Below, in pieces: positions 25,494-33,197 of a stretch of DNA of 33,197 bases (the first letter of the stretch is position 1; each line of letters starts with the position of its first letter). The notes under the pieces were generated by a model that was given only the letters and a program-made list of their open reading frames with translations, had not been told where the DNA came from and did no database searches. Location: assembly GCA_017962965.1 (NCBI GenBank), contig JAGCUI010000064.1, positions 1 to 33,197 of the forward strand, given 5' to 3'. This DNA comes from Treponema sp. (GTDB taxonomy: Bacteria > Spirochaetota > Spirochaetia > Treponematales > Treponemataceae). The position numbers were made by a program, and so were the translations under genes.

Positions 25494-26945
25494 TTATTTA
25501 GTTGCCCCGGCGTTCTTTAAAAGCTTTTCTATATCTTTGTGGTTAAAATGCTGTGCGTAATAAAGGGCTGTATTTCCTTCTGCATCAGGCTCTTCAACAT
25601 TTAAATATGAATTGGAAAGATATTTTTTTACGATATCAGTCTTTCCTGTAATAACCGCCTCGTGGAAGCTGAGTATATAAGGATATCTGTTTTCTTTCTG
25701 CGCAATCAATTCGATAATCTGGCAGTATTCTTTAATCTTTTGAGGATTGTTTGTGTTGTTGATATATTTTACGGCATAGCTTCTTGGAGTTTCACCGCGA
25801 GAGTTTCTTACATTTACATTCATTCCAAGCTCAAGTCCACAGATTGCTCCACCCAATTCACTTGCAGGATAATATGGAGGATTCGGCTCTTTAATTCCGT
25901 TTGAAATGATGAACATAAGTGTATTACCAACGTCAGGATTTTCTGCATTGATATTTGCGCCGGCCTCGTACAAAGCCTTCATCTGCTTAGGGTGATTCCA
26001 GATTGCAGCAAGAATAAAAGGTGTGTAGCCTGTAGAAGGATCTACATAATTTACCTGGCAGCCCTTCTGAATACAAAGCTTTACCAATTCAGGACTATCT
26101 TTAGAAATGCAAGCCATAATGAGAGCCGTACTTCCGTAAGAATCTTTAACAGTGATATCAGCTCCGTACTGAAGCAAAAGATTAACACATTCAATTTCGC
26201 CGTTGTAGCAGGCATTTAAAATCGGGATTTCGTTTTTGTTTTTCTTGGTGATTTTTACGTCGGCACCGTTTTCCAAAAGCTGTCTTAAAATCAAAGGATA
26301 GCCGTTATAAGCTGCAATGGATAAAGCAGTGTGCCCTGTTTTTGTGATTACGTTTACATCAGAGCCTTGAGAAATTAAATACTGAACAAGAGAAACATCT
26401 ATGAGATTTGCATAATAATCAACTGCTAAGATTAAAGGAGTTTCACCTTCTGAATTTACAACGTTTACCTTTGCTCCATACTGAATCAAAAGCTTGGCAT
26501 ATTTACCACCCTGCTTTTTAATTGTAGCCATGAGAGGTGTGTCGTTTGTGTTCTTCTGTTTTTTATTTACGTTGGCACCATAAGCAATCAAAAGCTTAAT
26601 CATTTCGTTCTGATTCTTTGGTTTTTCAGATGCCCAGCAGATTTGATACAAAGGAAAATTCAAACCGTAATCAGGCTTTGCTCCGGATTTTAAAAGCATC
26701 TTTGCAAGCTCGTATTCATTATCGATTGCGGCATAACTTAAAACTGTATAACCCAAAAGATTTTCGCGATTTAAATTAACCTTTTTCTGACTTACGGCAT
26801 TATAAACATCTTTGTCGCCCGAACGAAGTTTTTCATAAAGCACATCAACAGAATATTCTTTTATCTGCTTAAGCTTATCCTGAGAAAAAGCCGTACCGGT
26901 GAGAAAAATCTGTAAAATGACAAAAAACGACAAAAATTTTTTCAT
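25494..26945 (-). CDS. Exported ankyrin-repeat protein
   Basis: The protein has 483 residues. A signal peptide (MKKFLSFFVILQIFLTGTAFS) precedes roughly ten to twelve ankyrin repeats of about 33 residues covering the whole mature chain. Clear examples are NTNDTPLMATIKKQGGKYAK, GETPLILAVDYY, GHTALSIAAYNGYPLILRQL, GSTALIMACISKDSPELVKL and the last, GNTALYYAQHFNHKDIEKLL. Several loops carry insertions, for example around 345-400. There is no lipobox, so it is probably free in the periplasm or secreted. Ankyrin proteins bind other proteins; the partner is unknown. It is separated by 9 bp from the upstream gene. Confidence 0.88.
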   Translation of the reverse strand: MKKFLSFFVILQIFLTGTAFSQDKLKQIKEYSVDVLYEKLRSGDKDVYNAVSQKKVNLNRENLLGYTVLSYAAIDNEYELAKMLLKSGAKPDYGLNFPLYQICWASEKPKNQNEMIKLLIAYGANVNKKQKNTNDTPLMATIKKQGGKYAKLLIQYGAKVNVVNSEGETPLILAVDYYANLIDVSLVQYLISQGSDVNVITKTGHTALSIAAYNGYPLILRQLLENGADVKITKKNKNEIPILNACYNGEIECVNLLLQYGADITVKDSYGSTALIMACISKDSPELVKLCIQKGCQVNYVDPSTGYTPFILAAIWNHPKQMKALYEAGANINAENPDVGNTLMFIISNGIKEPNPPYYPASELGGAICGLELGMNVNVRNSRGETPRSYAVKYINNTNNPQKIKEYCQIIELIAQKENRYPYILSFHEAVITGKTDIVKKYLSNSYLNVEEPDAEGNTALYYAQHFNHKDIEKLLKNAGATK

Positions 26946-26954
26946 CTTATTCTA

Positions 26955-27944
26955 CTATTGTACTATAAAATCAGGACCTTCGCCACCCGCAAAAATTTTT
27001 ATTTTACAATGTTCCATACACACGTTTTCCATAAAGGATTCAAGGTCTAAAACCTCAGGGCTGAATAAATCGTCGGGATTATATGAAGTTTCCATCACAG
27101 TTTCCATGTTTTCTGCAACAACGCGGGACATTGCGCCGTTTACTCTGATGATATCATCCACCAGAACAATGTATTCATTTTTTGATTTTTCTTCGTACTT
27201 TTCGTTTGTAAAAAGAATCTGCATTTTTTCTATATCAAGGTGATTTTCTTTTTCGGGAGTGTAGCCGCTTTTAAAATCGCAGTTATTGCATCTCTGCCAT
27301 TCTGCAAAGTCTGCAAAAAATTTAGAAGGATAAAGGCGGAGAGGCTTAAGGACCGACAAAAACCATGGAACAGCACGGCCAAAAGAATAAAAGGTCTTGC
27401 ATGCAAAGCTTACTTCACGTGAATAGCGGATATCCTTTGCAGAAAAAAGCCCCGTAACCTTTGCTTCAAAATCTTCGCGTTCTGTATTTTCTAATTGCGG
27501 AAAATCTATGTGGTTTGGATACTGCTGCACTGCAAAATCCAGGCGTTCCATAAAGGCTTTTAAAGTGTCGCATTCGTCCACTGCATAAAAAAGCATAAAG
27601 CCGAACACAATTCCGCTTTCGTTTAAAAGTCTTGCCTTATTTGCATAAAACTTTTTGTCAAAGAGGATTTTACCGCCCTTTGCAGTGCACCTTAGAGGAA
27701 TGTCGAATGAAATATAGATTTTAGAAGCAGCGTTGATTACTTCGCGGTCCAGAATGGATGCATCTATTAAAAAAGAAACAAAAACGAAAGGCGCATGCTG
27801 TTCCAGAAGACCAAGTATTTTTAATACCCGCCTTTTGTCCTTAGCAAGCGCCTCGTCGTGAATAAAAAATTCCGTAATGTTTTTAGAAACAAGGTTCGGA
27901 ATCTGAGACTCTATTTCCTGTGATTTAAATCTATAGCTATCCAT
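26955..27944 (-). CDS. Hypothetical protein, possible degenerate radical-SAM-like barrel
   Basis: The protein has 329 residues. The first two thirds read like the alternating beta-alpha pattern of a radical SAM barrel: NITEFFIHDEALAKDKRRVLKILGLLEQ, APFVFVSFLIDASILDREVINAASKIYISFDI, NKARLLNESGIVFGFMLFYAVDECDTLKAFMERLDFA. The Cx3Cx2C cluster that would bind the Fe-S centre is missing. A CNNC pair occurs near 217-220, and two further Cys lie in the C-terminus (CMEHC). The protein may be an inactive derivative or use the barrel for another purpose. It starts one base after the asnA stop (TAG T ATG). No confident family assignment. Confidence 0.6.
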   Translation of the reverse strand: MDSYRFKSQEIESQIPNLVSKNITEFFIHDEALAKDKRRVLKILGLLEQHAPFVFVSFLIDASILDREVINAASKIYISFDIPLRCTAKGGKILFDKKFYANKARLLNESGIVFGFMLFYAVDECDTLKAFMERLDFAVQQYPNHIDFPQLENTEREDFEAKVTGLFSAKDIRYSREVSFACKTFYSFGRAVPWFLSVLKPLRLYPSKFFADFAEWQRCNNCDFKSGYTPEKENHLDIEKMQILFTNEKYEEKSKNEYIVLVDDIIRVNGAMSRVVAENMETVMETSYNPDDLFSPEVLDLESFMENVCMEHCKIKIFAGGEGPDFIVQ

Positions 27945-27945
27945 A

Positions 27946-28977
27946 CTATAACAGTACTATTCCGCGCTTTTTACAGTCGGCTTTGATCTCGTCGGTCCAG
28001 ACACTAACCTGTGTTTCGCCGATGTGAGCCTTGCGCAGAAGGAACATGCACAGACGAGACTGACCGATTCCTCCGCCCAAAGTCTGGGTGAGTTTACCGC
28101 TCAAAAGCTTTTTGTGGAATTCAAGACCTTCGCGTTCTGTCATTCCTCTTTCTTCGAGCTGAGCCTTAAGGCTTTCAGGGCTAACTCTAATACCCATTGA
28201 AGAAAGCTCAAACGCAGAATTCAAAACAGGGTTCCAAACAAGGATGTCTCCGTTCAAACCGCGGTGACCGTCTCCAGTTTCTGTAATCCAATCGTCGTAG
28301 TCAGGAGCACGTCCGTCGTGAATAGTTCCATCATCGAGCTTTCCGCCAATACCTGTAATAAATACAGCACCGTATTCTTTTGTTACCTTGTCTTCTCTTT
28401 CCTTAGGAGTCAATTTCGGATATTGTCTCTGAAGGTCATCCGCATAAAGAATCTTAATTTCTTTTGGAAGACATGGTTTAATCTGAGGATATCTATCAAA
28501 GATAAAGAACTCTGCACGCTTAATGCTGTTGTAAACCTTCTTTACAATTTCGTGGAGATAGAAAACAGTTCTGTCTTTTGGATCAATTGCCATTTCCCAG
28601 TCCCACTGGTCTACATAAATAGAATGAATCGGATCCAAATCTTCGTCCGGTCTTAAGGCATTCATATCAGTATAAATACCAAAGCCTGGTTCCATGCCCA
28701 GCTCTGTAATCTTCATTCTCTTCCATTTTGCAAGCGACTGAACAATTTCCATTTTAGAATCGTTCAAGGCTTTTACAGGAAAAGATACCGGGCGTTCTAC
28801 ACCGTTCAAATCATCGTTAATACCACGACCGCTTCCAACAAACAATGGAGCTGTAACGCGGGTAAGATTCAACTCTGTAGAAAGCGAAAGCTGAAAAAAA
28901 TCTTTTATTGCAATAATTGCGTGTTCTGTTTCTTTTGTGTTTAATATTGATTTATATTTTGCAGGTAATTTAATCAT
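27946..28977 (-). CDS. asnA: Aspartate-ammonia ligase (asparagine synthetase A)
   Basis: The protein has 343 residues. AsnA makes asparagine from aspartate, ammonia and ATP and is related to class II aminoacyl-tRNA synthetases. Recognition rests on LTRVTAPLFVGSGRGINDDLNGVERPVSF, IVQSLAKWKRMKI, ALRPDEDLDPIHSIYVDQWDWE, WNPVLNSAFELSSMGIRVS and GGGIGQSRLCMFLL. The frame is open eight codons further upstream, overlapping apt. However, AAGGA lies 7 nt before the ATG at 28977 and that start fits the family, so it is used here. The gap to apt is then 10 bp. Confidence 0.95.
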   Translation of the reverse strand: MIKLPAKYKSILNTKETEHAIIAIKDFFQLSLSTELNLTRVTAPLFVGSGRGINDDLNGVERPVSFPVKALNDSKMEIVQSLAKWKRMKITELGMEPGFGIYTDMNALRPDEDLDPIHSIYVDQWDWEMAIDPKDRTVFYLHEIVKKVYNSIKRAEFFIFDRYPQIKPCLPKEIKILYADDLQRQYPKLTPKEREDKVTKEYGAVFITGIGGKLDDGTIHDGRAPDYDDWITETGDGHRGLNGDILVWNPVLNSAFELSSMGIRVSPESLKAQLEERGMTEREGLEFHKKLLSGKLTQTLGGGIGQSRLCMFLLRKAHIGETQVSVWTDEIKADCKKRGIVLL

Positions 28978-28987
28978 AGTTTTATCC

Positions 28988-29518
28988 TTATTCACCGTCA
29001 TAGTTTATTAAAGTTGTTACTTTACATGGAGACAAAACCTTCTGATAATTTAATGCGGGAAGACCGATAACTCCGAAGAAATCAGTTACTTCCCCGCCTC
29101 CCTGCTCAATCAAATTTTTGCTGGCAGCGAGCGTACCGCCTGTAGCAATCAAATCATCTACAACCAAAAACTTCTGGCCTTTTTTTACATCGGCTTTGTG
29201 AATTTCTACAGTTGCAGAACCATATTCAAGTGCATAACTGCATTCATAGGTATCTCCAGGGAGCTTACCTTTTTTGCGGATTAAAACTAAAGGAATGCCA
29301 AGTTTTTCTGCCAGAGGAGCGGCAAAAATAAAACCACGGCTTTCTACAGCGCCAATTGCATCAATCTTTGCATCTTTGTAAATCTGAACCATCTGGTCTG
29401 TAACAAATTTTAATGCTTCTGGATTAACGAGAATTCCGGTAATGTCATAGAATAAAATCCCCGGTTTTGGAAAATCAGGAACGCGGCGAACAGCCTTATC
29501 AAGCATTTCTAAAGTCAT
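28988..29518 (-). CDS. apt: Adenine phosphoribosyltransferase
   Basis: The protein has 176 residues, the usual length. It salvages adenine to AMP with PRPP. Motifs: FPKPGILFYDITGIL at the N-terminus, AVESRGFIFAAPLA (58-70), RKKGKLPG (81-88) and the PRPP-binding VVDDLIATGGT (119-129). GGAG precedes the ATG by about ten bases. It lies 38 bp after the membrane-protein gene upstream and just before asnA, in an apparently continuous minus-strand transcript. Confidence 0.96.
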   Translation of the reverse strand: MTLEMLDKAVRRVPDFPKPGILFYDITGILVNPEALKFVTDQMVQIYKDAKIDAIGAVESRGFIFAAPLAEKLGIPLVLIRKKGKLPGDTYECSYALEYGSATVEIHKADVKKGQKFLVVDDLIATGGTLAASKNLIEQGGGEVTDFFGVIGLPALNYQKVLSPCKVTTLINYDGE

Positions 29519-29556
29519 TTCGAATACACTCCATAAGACTGATATTTTAATACAAA

Positions 29557-31389
29557 CTAAACGGAACGTCTACCGATGAAGTAAACCGATGCAATTACTA
29601 AAGCAATGATATATATAAACATACCTAAGAAAATTGCACCCGTTGCTCCTACAAGTCCTAAAAGAACATAGTTCAAAAGTCTGAATAAGAAGAGCACCAT
29701 CTGTAAGAAAAAGATGAAGCCTGCAATCATGAACGGGAAGCTGAATACCCATGAGAACTTAAAGTACTGACTTTCGCCGATTCTGTTGTTCCATCCAAAG
29801 GAAGCAGTACAAACAAGCAGGAACAAAAGGAAGATTGGATATAAAAGTCTGTTCAAAAGATTCTGTCCGTAAAGCTCAGTTGAAAAGCCGAAGGTTGCAG
29901 CCTGAGAAACTAATTTGAACAAAGTAACCATTGTGATTGCATTAGGATTACCTGTTGAATCTTCTATCATCTTGAATAAATCAAAAGAAATCGGATAAAG
30001 AATTGTTTCAGGAGCATCTTCTTTTACACCCTCTGCAAAGGTATATTTTGGTGCACTTATATGTCCTTCATCATTACGGCCTATTGATTTAAGAAGGATG
30101 TATGGAACGTAATCTGTTTTTTCATCAATACCAAGATCCTTTTTAGTCTGCTCGTCGAAGTTTGCAGCGGCAACAGGAAGAATCTTTGCATAAGGAACGT
30201 TCATTGTTTTAATCCATTTTCCTTCCTTACTCATTGTAACGATTGAAAAATCCCTTAAATACTGAACAGAAAAGCCTGTAGATTCAACCACAGTCATTCC
30301 CTTAAAGTAGAAAATTGATTTACTGTGATCAGGATTTTCGTATGTAAAATAAACATTGTTTGCACTTTCAAAGCTTGCAAGCTCAAGTGTTTCGTCTATA
30401 AAGAAGTATTTTTCTTCTACACTCTTTTTGGCAACATCAAGATAAAAAATTACGTCTGGGTCGCGGCTTAATTCAATAGACTGATTACTCAACTTACTGA
30501 AAAGATAATAAGCTTTAATATCGTCTCCCTGAATCAAAGCGGTGTATGCTTCTACCTTCTGAGCATAATCAATCTGAGCCTGAGTTTTTTTGTTATTGTG
30601 CACTTGAGTAATATTATTCCATGCCCTGGCAGAAAGCTGTTTTAATTCAGAAAGGTTCGGGTCCTTGGAAGAAGTGAGCTTGATTCCCATTTCTGCGTTG
30701 TAATGAGCGTCGAACCATTTTTCTTCTTCGAATGCCTTGCGTGATTTTAAAAGACACTGATAAGCCTGGGAGATTTTCTGATCTTCCATTTTGAGGCTCA
30801 AATCCTTTTCCTGGATAACCTCTGCTGTTGCGGCATTGATTTTTGGTGTTTTTACAAAGGTCTGGTTCATCTGGATGTCTGTTTTATTTTTAAGCTCGTT
30901 TGCTTCTTCGGAATTCGGTTCAAGCTTTAAAACAGCATCTGCATAGCGGGCTGCACGTGAATAGTAGCCTTCGTCGTAGAAATAATTACCAACCTTAATG
31001 TATTCACGGATGATTTTCGGGCGATTGATGATTTCGCTTTTTCCGCGGTTTACCATGAGTCCAAATGTTTCGTTAGCTAAAGTTAAAAGAGCCACACAGA
31101 TAATCGAAACTATCATAACAACTTCGTATTTTTTAATCATAGCGTGACTGAAGCGTCTGGTAGACCCTTCGCTGTTATGACCAAAGTGCACAGAGCAGCT
31201 TACCGCAAAGCCTGTAAAGACCATAGCGGGCAAAAACTTTAAAAAGTATTCCAGCCCGGTTAAGAACTTGTAGGTTTTTGCCCCGTACACGGTTACTTCG
31301 GGCGGCAGTTTAGAGCAAAAGCCCATAATCACGCATACAGCAAATCCAAGTACCAAAAAGAACGAAAGTATACCAAGAACCTTTTTCAT
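29557..31389 (-). CDS. Large membrane protein with internal TPR-like and beta-rich extracytoplasmic region
   Basis: The protein has 610 residues. Three helices near the N-terminus (about 5-27, 50-67 and 90-112) precede a TPR-like helical region (about 125-310). That region includes KVGNYFYDEGYYSRAARYADAVLKLEPNSEEA and AFEEEKWFDAHYNAEMGIKL. A beta-rich segment follows (about 320-440: NVYFTYENPDHSKSIFYFKGMTVVES, then FSIVTMSKEGKWIKTMNV). Three or four C-terminal helices (about 495-605) end the chain. A very strong GGGAGGG lies just before the ATG. It forms a pair with the smaller membrane protein 11 bp upstream. The family was not recognised. Confidence 0.75.
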   Translation of the reverse strand: MKKVLGILSFFLVLGFAVCVIMGFCSKLPPEVTVYGAKTYKFLTGLEYFLKFLPAMVFTGFAVSCSVHFGHNSEGSTRRFSHAMIKKYEVVMIVSIICVALLTLANETFGLMVNRGKSEIINRPKIIREYIKVGNYFYDEGYYSRAARYADAVLKLEPNSEEANELKNKTDIQMNQTFVKTPKINAATAEVIQEKDLSLKMEDQKISQAYQCLLKSRKAFEEEKWFDAHYNAEMGIKLTSSKDPNLSELKQLSARAWNNITQVHNNKKTQAQIDYAQKVEAYTALIQGDDIKAYYLFSKLSNQSIELSRDPDVIFYLDVAKKSVEEKYFFIDETLELASFESANNVYFTYENPDHSKSIFYFKGMTVVESTGFSVQYLRDFSIVTMSKEGKWIKTMNVPYAKILPVAAANFDEQTKKDLGIDEKTDYVPYILLKSIGRNDEGHISAPKYTFAEGVKEDAPETILYPISFDLFKMIEDSTGNPNAITMVTLFKLVSQAATFGFSTELYGQNLLNRLLYPIFLLFLLVCTASFGWNNRIGESQYFKFSWVFSFPFMIAGFIFFLQMVLFLFRLLNYVLLGLVGATGAIFLGMFIYIIALVIASVYFIGRRSV

Positions 31390-31400
31390 AAAATCCCTCC

Positions 31401-32369
31401 CTAGGCCTCATCCGCATCAGAGTTTTTCTTAAAAAATCTGATAATGCCAATCACAATAAACACAAAGCTCAAGAACAAATTAAAAAGCACTAAAAGAGGC
31501 GCATCAAAATAAGTGGAAAGGGAAATCATAAGTCCGTTTCCTGCAAGCTTAGTTCTTAAATTTTCAAACAAAGGACCAAAATATAATAAATTAATGCAAA
31601 GGATGAATCCTGTAAAAAGAATTACAAACGAAGCATTAACAAGTTTCCAGTCGAACATATGAGAGATTCCGTAGACACAGCACAAAGCAAGAGCCAGACT
31701 TAGAAATCCGAGCCAGAAGGTTCCACCCTTAGTTTTAGCCTGGGCCGCACGAGTAAGAAGATCACGGAAGCTGAATTCTTTAAAGGTTGATGAATTACCA
31801 AAAGACTGTTTTAAGAGGATGTCGCTGTAAGGTTCTGCATTCTTAAAAAGACGGAAATCAGGGCTGCTTGTAATCTGTGCAAACTTAACTGTTCCTGTAT
31901 CCCCTGTATCAATAATAACTGAATCTACAGCTGAACCTGCTTCACTTGATTTAAGGTCTTTTGATAAATAATAAACTGTACCTTCGCTCTCCCTAAAATA
32001 ACCTGCTGTAACAACATGCTCCTTAGCCTTGCTTTCTTCAAAAACACCGGCACCCGCTCCCTTATTCAAACACAAAGGAAAAAGTAAAATCCATGTAACT
32101 GCACATAATGCAATATAAAACAAAAGCTGGATAATTCCGCCTCTATGTCTGATTCTAAAATATGCAAGACACGGACAGATAATTACTGCAAGGATACAGC
32201 ACATATACATGAAAGATTTAAAGACCAATTCCTTATTAAAAAAGAGCATTTTCTGCCCGGCACTAAAATTCAGTACGTTCAAAAAGAGAAAATAAAAAGC
32301 AGTTCCAAGTACAATAAAAGCAACTGCGAATACAAAATACATTACCAATAACTTTAAAGCTTTGTTCAT
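31401..32369 (-). CDS. Membrane protein with central extracytoplasmic beta domain
   Basis: The protein has 322 residues. Three N-terminal helices (about 6-30, 48-68 and 80-100) precede an extracytoplasmic part of about 110 residues (TVYYLSKDLKS, DSVIIDTGDTGTVKFAQIT, FKEFSFRDLLTRAAQ). Three C-terminal helices (about 215-235, 243-263 and 285-312) end in a polar tail. The layout mirrors that of the 610-residue neighbour, suggesting they form a complex. There is no Shine-Dalgarno. A GATAAT box lies six bases before the ATG, so the transcript may be leaderless. It would head the long minus-strand run to 24471. No family was recognised. Confidence 0.72.
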   Translation of the reverse strand: MNKALKLLVMYFVFAVAFIVLGTAFYFLFLNVLNFSAGQKMLFFNKELVFKSFMYMCCILAVIICPCLAYFRIRHRGGIIQLLFYIALCAVTWILLFPLCLNKGAGAGVFEESKAKEHVVTAGYFRESEGTVYYLSKDLKSSEAGSAVDSVIIDTGDTGTVKFAQITSSPDFRLFKNAEPYSDILLKQSFGNSSTFKEFSFRDLLTRAAQAKTKGGTFWLGFLSLALALCCVYGISHMFDWKLVNASFVILFTGFILCINLLYFGPLFENLRTKLAGNGLMISLSTYFDAPLLVLFNLFLSFVFIVIGIIRFFKKNSDADEA

Positions 32370-32375
32370 ATATAT

Positions 32376-32381
32376 ATTATC
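32376..32381 (-). promoter_or_regulatory. -10 box six bases before the 32369 start codon
   Basis: GATAAT on the minus strand, then ATATAT, then the ATG. The -35 region is poor (TTAAAT at best). No ribosome binding site is present, as expected for a leaderless mRNA. Confidence 0.45.
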
Positions 32382-32434
32382 GTAAAAAAACCCTAATAAA
32401 TTTAATTTTTCCTGCCAATAATCTTAATAACGGT

Positions 32435-32464
32435 TTGACAGAAATCACTAATATATTGTATCAT
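32435..32464 (+). promoter_or_regulatory. Promoter of the STAS-zinc-ribbon gene
   Basis: A perfect TTGACA (32435-32440), 18-bp spacer and TATCAT (32459-32464). The predicted start is near 32471, giving a 5' UTR of about 50 nt with GGAG at 32507-32510. Confidence 0.65.
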
Positions 32465-32522
32465 AATACGATAAATAATGTTTTAAAATAATCGTTTTCA
32501 CGTTGTGGAGTTATAAAAAAAT

Positions 32523-33071
32523 ATGGATAATAATGTAGTAATCCCTGGTTTTGACAATGAAAAAGACGACAGCCTTCAGATTAATTTGAGAAAGGCAGAT
32601 GGGGTTCAAAACGGTATTTTCATTTATCTCAGTGGTTACATTGACACTTACAATTCAAGTTACTTTCAGAAAAAAGTTACTCAAGTTATCGAAGCAGGAT
32701 ATATCAATCTTATCTTCAATTGTTCATCATTAAACTATGTATCTTCTACAGGTATTGGTTCATTTACCGTATTCTTAAAGATGGTAAAACCAAAGGGTGG
32801 AGACGTAGTTCTTCTTGAAATCCAGCCAAAGGTTTACGAAGTATTCCAGCTCCTGGGATTCAGCCAGTTCTTTAATATCAAAAACACAGCTGACGAAGCA
32901 ATTGCTTTCTTCTCTGAAGGAACAGTTAGTACTTCTTCAATCTTCCCTCTTGTAATTTCTTGCCCGGTTTGTTCTAAAAAGCTCCGTGCTACAAAGTCCG
33001 GAAGATTCAGATGCTCAGGCTGTAAATCAATTCTTGCAATTAACGAAAACGGCGAAGTTTCTTTAGGTTAA
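32523..33071 (+). CDS. STAS-domain protein with C-terminal zinc ribbon
   Basis: The protein has 182 residues. A STAS anti-sigma-antagonist domain (about 18-130) has INLIFNCSSLNYVSSTGIGSFTVFL, where S74 or S75 is the likely phosphorylation site. It is joined by a Ser/Thr linker to a zinc ribbon with C147-x2-C150 and C164-x2-C167 (CPVCSKKLRATKSGRFRCSGC). Plain SpoIIAA/RsbV proteins are about 100-110 residues, so the ribbon is an addition. It could dock the switch protein onto nucleic acid or another protein, or sense zinc or redox state. The gene is divergent from the membrane-protein run and ends before a strong terminator. Its kinase and phosphatase are not identified; the PP2C enzymes at 16287-20397 are candidates. 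Confidence 0.85.
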   Translation: MDNNVVIPGFDNEKDDSLQINLRKADGVQNGIFIYLSGYIDTYNSSYFQKKVTQVIEAGYINLIFNCSSLNYVSSTGIGSFTVFLKMVKPKGGDVVLLEIQPKVYEVFQLLGFSQFFNIKNTADEAIAFFSEGTVSTSSIFPLVISCPVCSKKLRATKSGRFRCSGCKSILAINENGEVSLG

Positions 33072-33077
33072 TTTAAA

Positions 33078-33107
33078 GTGGATTAAATGTGGATAAGTCG
33101 GGGATAA
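33078..33107 (+). promoter_or_regulatory. Three 11-bp-phased DnaA-box-like sites
   Basis: GTGGATTA (33078-33085), GTGGATAA (33089-33096) and GGGGATAA (33100-33107) begin exactly 11 bp apart. With the preceding T the middle site is TGTGGATAA, the reverse complement of the perfect DnaA box TTATCCACA. Confidence 0.4.
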
Positions 33108-33151
33108 AGCCGAATTTATCTATACAAAACTAGACTAATATTTTATCAAGG

Positions 33152-33188
33152 AATAGGTGAAAAACATTGATTTTTCACCTATTTTTTT
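33152..33188 (+). terminator. Rho-independent terminator after the STAS-zinc-ribbon gene
   Basis: AATAGGTGAAAAA (33152-33164) pairs perfectly with TTTTTCACCTATT (33171-33183) around the loop CATTGA and continues into a T-run. Confidence 0.85.
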
Positions 33189-33197
33189 ATATTACAA

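Noticed and set aside
28264..28656. 130-codon plus-strand ORF across asnA
   Set aside because: It is antisense to conserved AsnA motifs and shows no start signals or domain.
33078..33107. Replication origin at the DnaA-like boxes
   Set aside because: There is no dnaA, dnaN or other origin-linked gene and only one perfect box; reported as a site only.

Overview
The window reads as a chromosomal piece of a host-associated spirochaete, most likely a gut or rumen Treponema. DNA is moderately AT-rich. Several proteins have signal peptides or relaxed spirochaetal lipoboxes, and two beta-barrel outer-membrane proteins end in Phe. The gene set fits as well: AsnA, a RarA-methyltransferase-like fusion, STAS/PP2C partner-switching proteins and a type IB GTP cyclohydrolase. 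No phage, insertion sequence, CRISPR array, tRNA or rRNA gene was seen. The assignment rests on protein character alone; no database was consulted.

Layout. 1-2128 (minus): a fibronectin-like/beta-barrel protein followed by a truncated surface lipoprotein. 2271-4073: folE2 and folD converge on a GC-rich repeat island that fills the whole gap between their stop codons. 4180-8546 (plus): small OMP, lipoprotein and rarA fusion, apparently one operon ending in a bidirectional terminator. 8584-10525 (minus): ilvB behind a complete attenuator with a Val-rich leader peptide. 10532-11640 (minus): an XRE regulator with a Cys-rich tail, an overlapping small ORF and a one-helix membrane protein. 11717-15811 (plus): an NFACT (RqcH-like) protein and leuS. 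A large nested palindrome at 15819-15932 separates leuS from a minus-strand block. That block, in order of transcription, is grpE, dnaK, a hairpin repeat, dnaJ, two PP2C/SpoIIE-type phosphatases and a STAS anti-sigma antagonist. Upstream of grpE, also on minus, is a tightly packed run from 32369 to 24471: two membrane proteins, apt, asnA, a degenerate radical-SAM-like protein, an exported ankyrin protein and an Rlu-type pseudouridine synthase. A divergent STAS-zinc-ribbon gene closes the window at 32523-33071, followed by three DnaA-box-like sites and a terminator.

The genes cover one-carbon/folate and amino-acid metabolism, protein quality control (DnaK system and a possible Rqc factor), replication-stress repair (RarA) and partner-switching signalling. 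The two most notable observations are regulatory. The first is the ilvB attenuator, whose terminator, antiterminator and stall hairpin can all be drawn from the sequence. The second is a recurring layout in which a -10 box lies exactly six bases before the start codon with no Shine-Dalgarno sequence. It is seen at folE2, the ilv leader, the NFACT gene and the 32369 gene, and suggests leaderless mRNAs.
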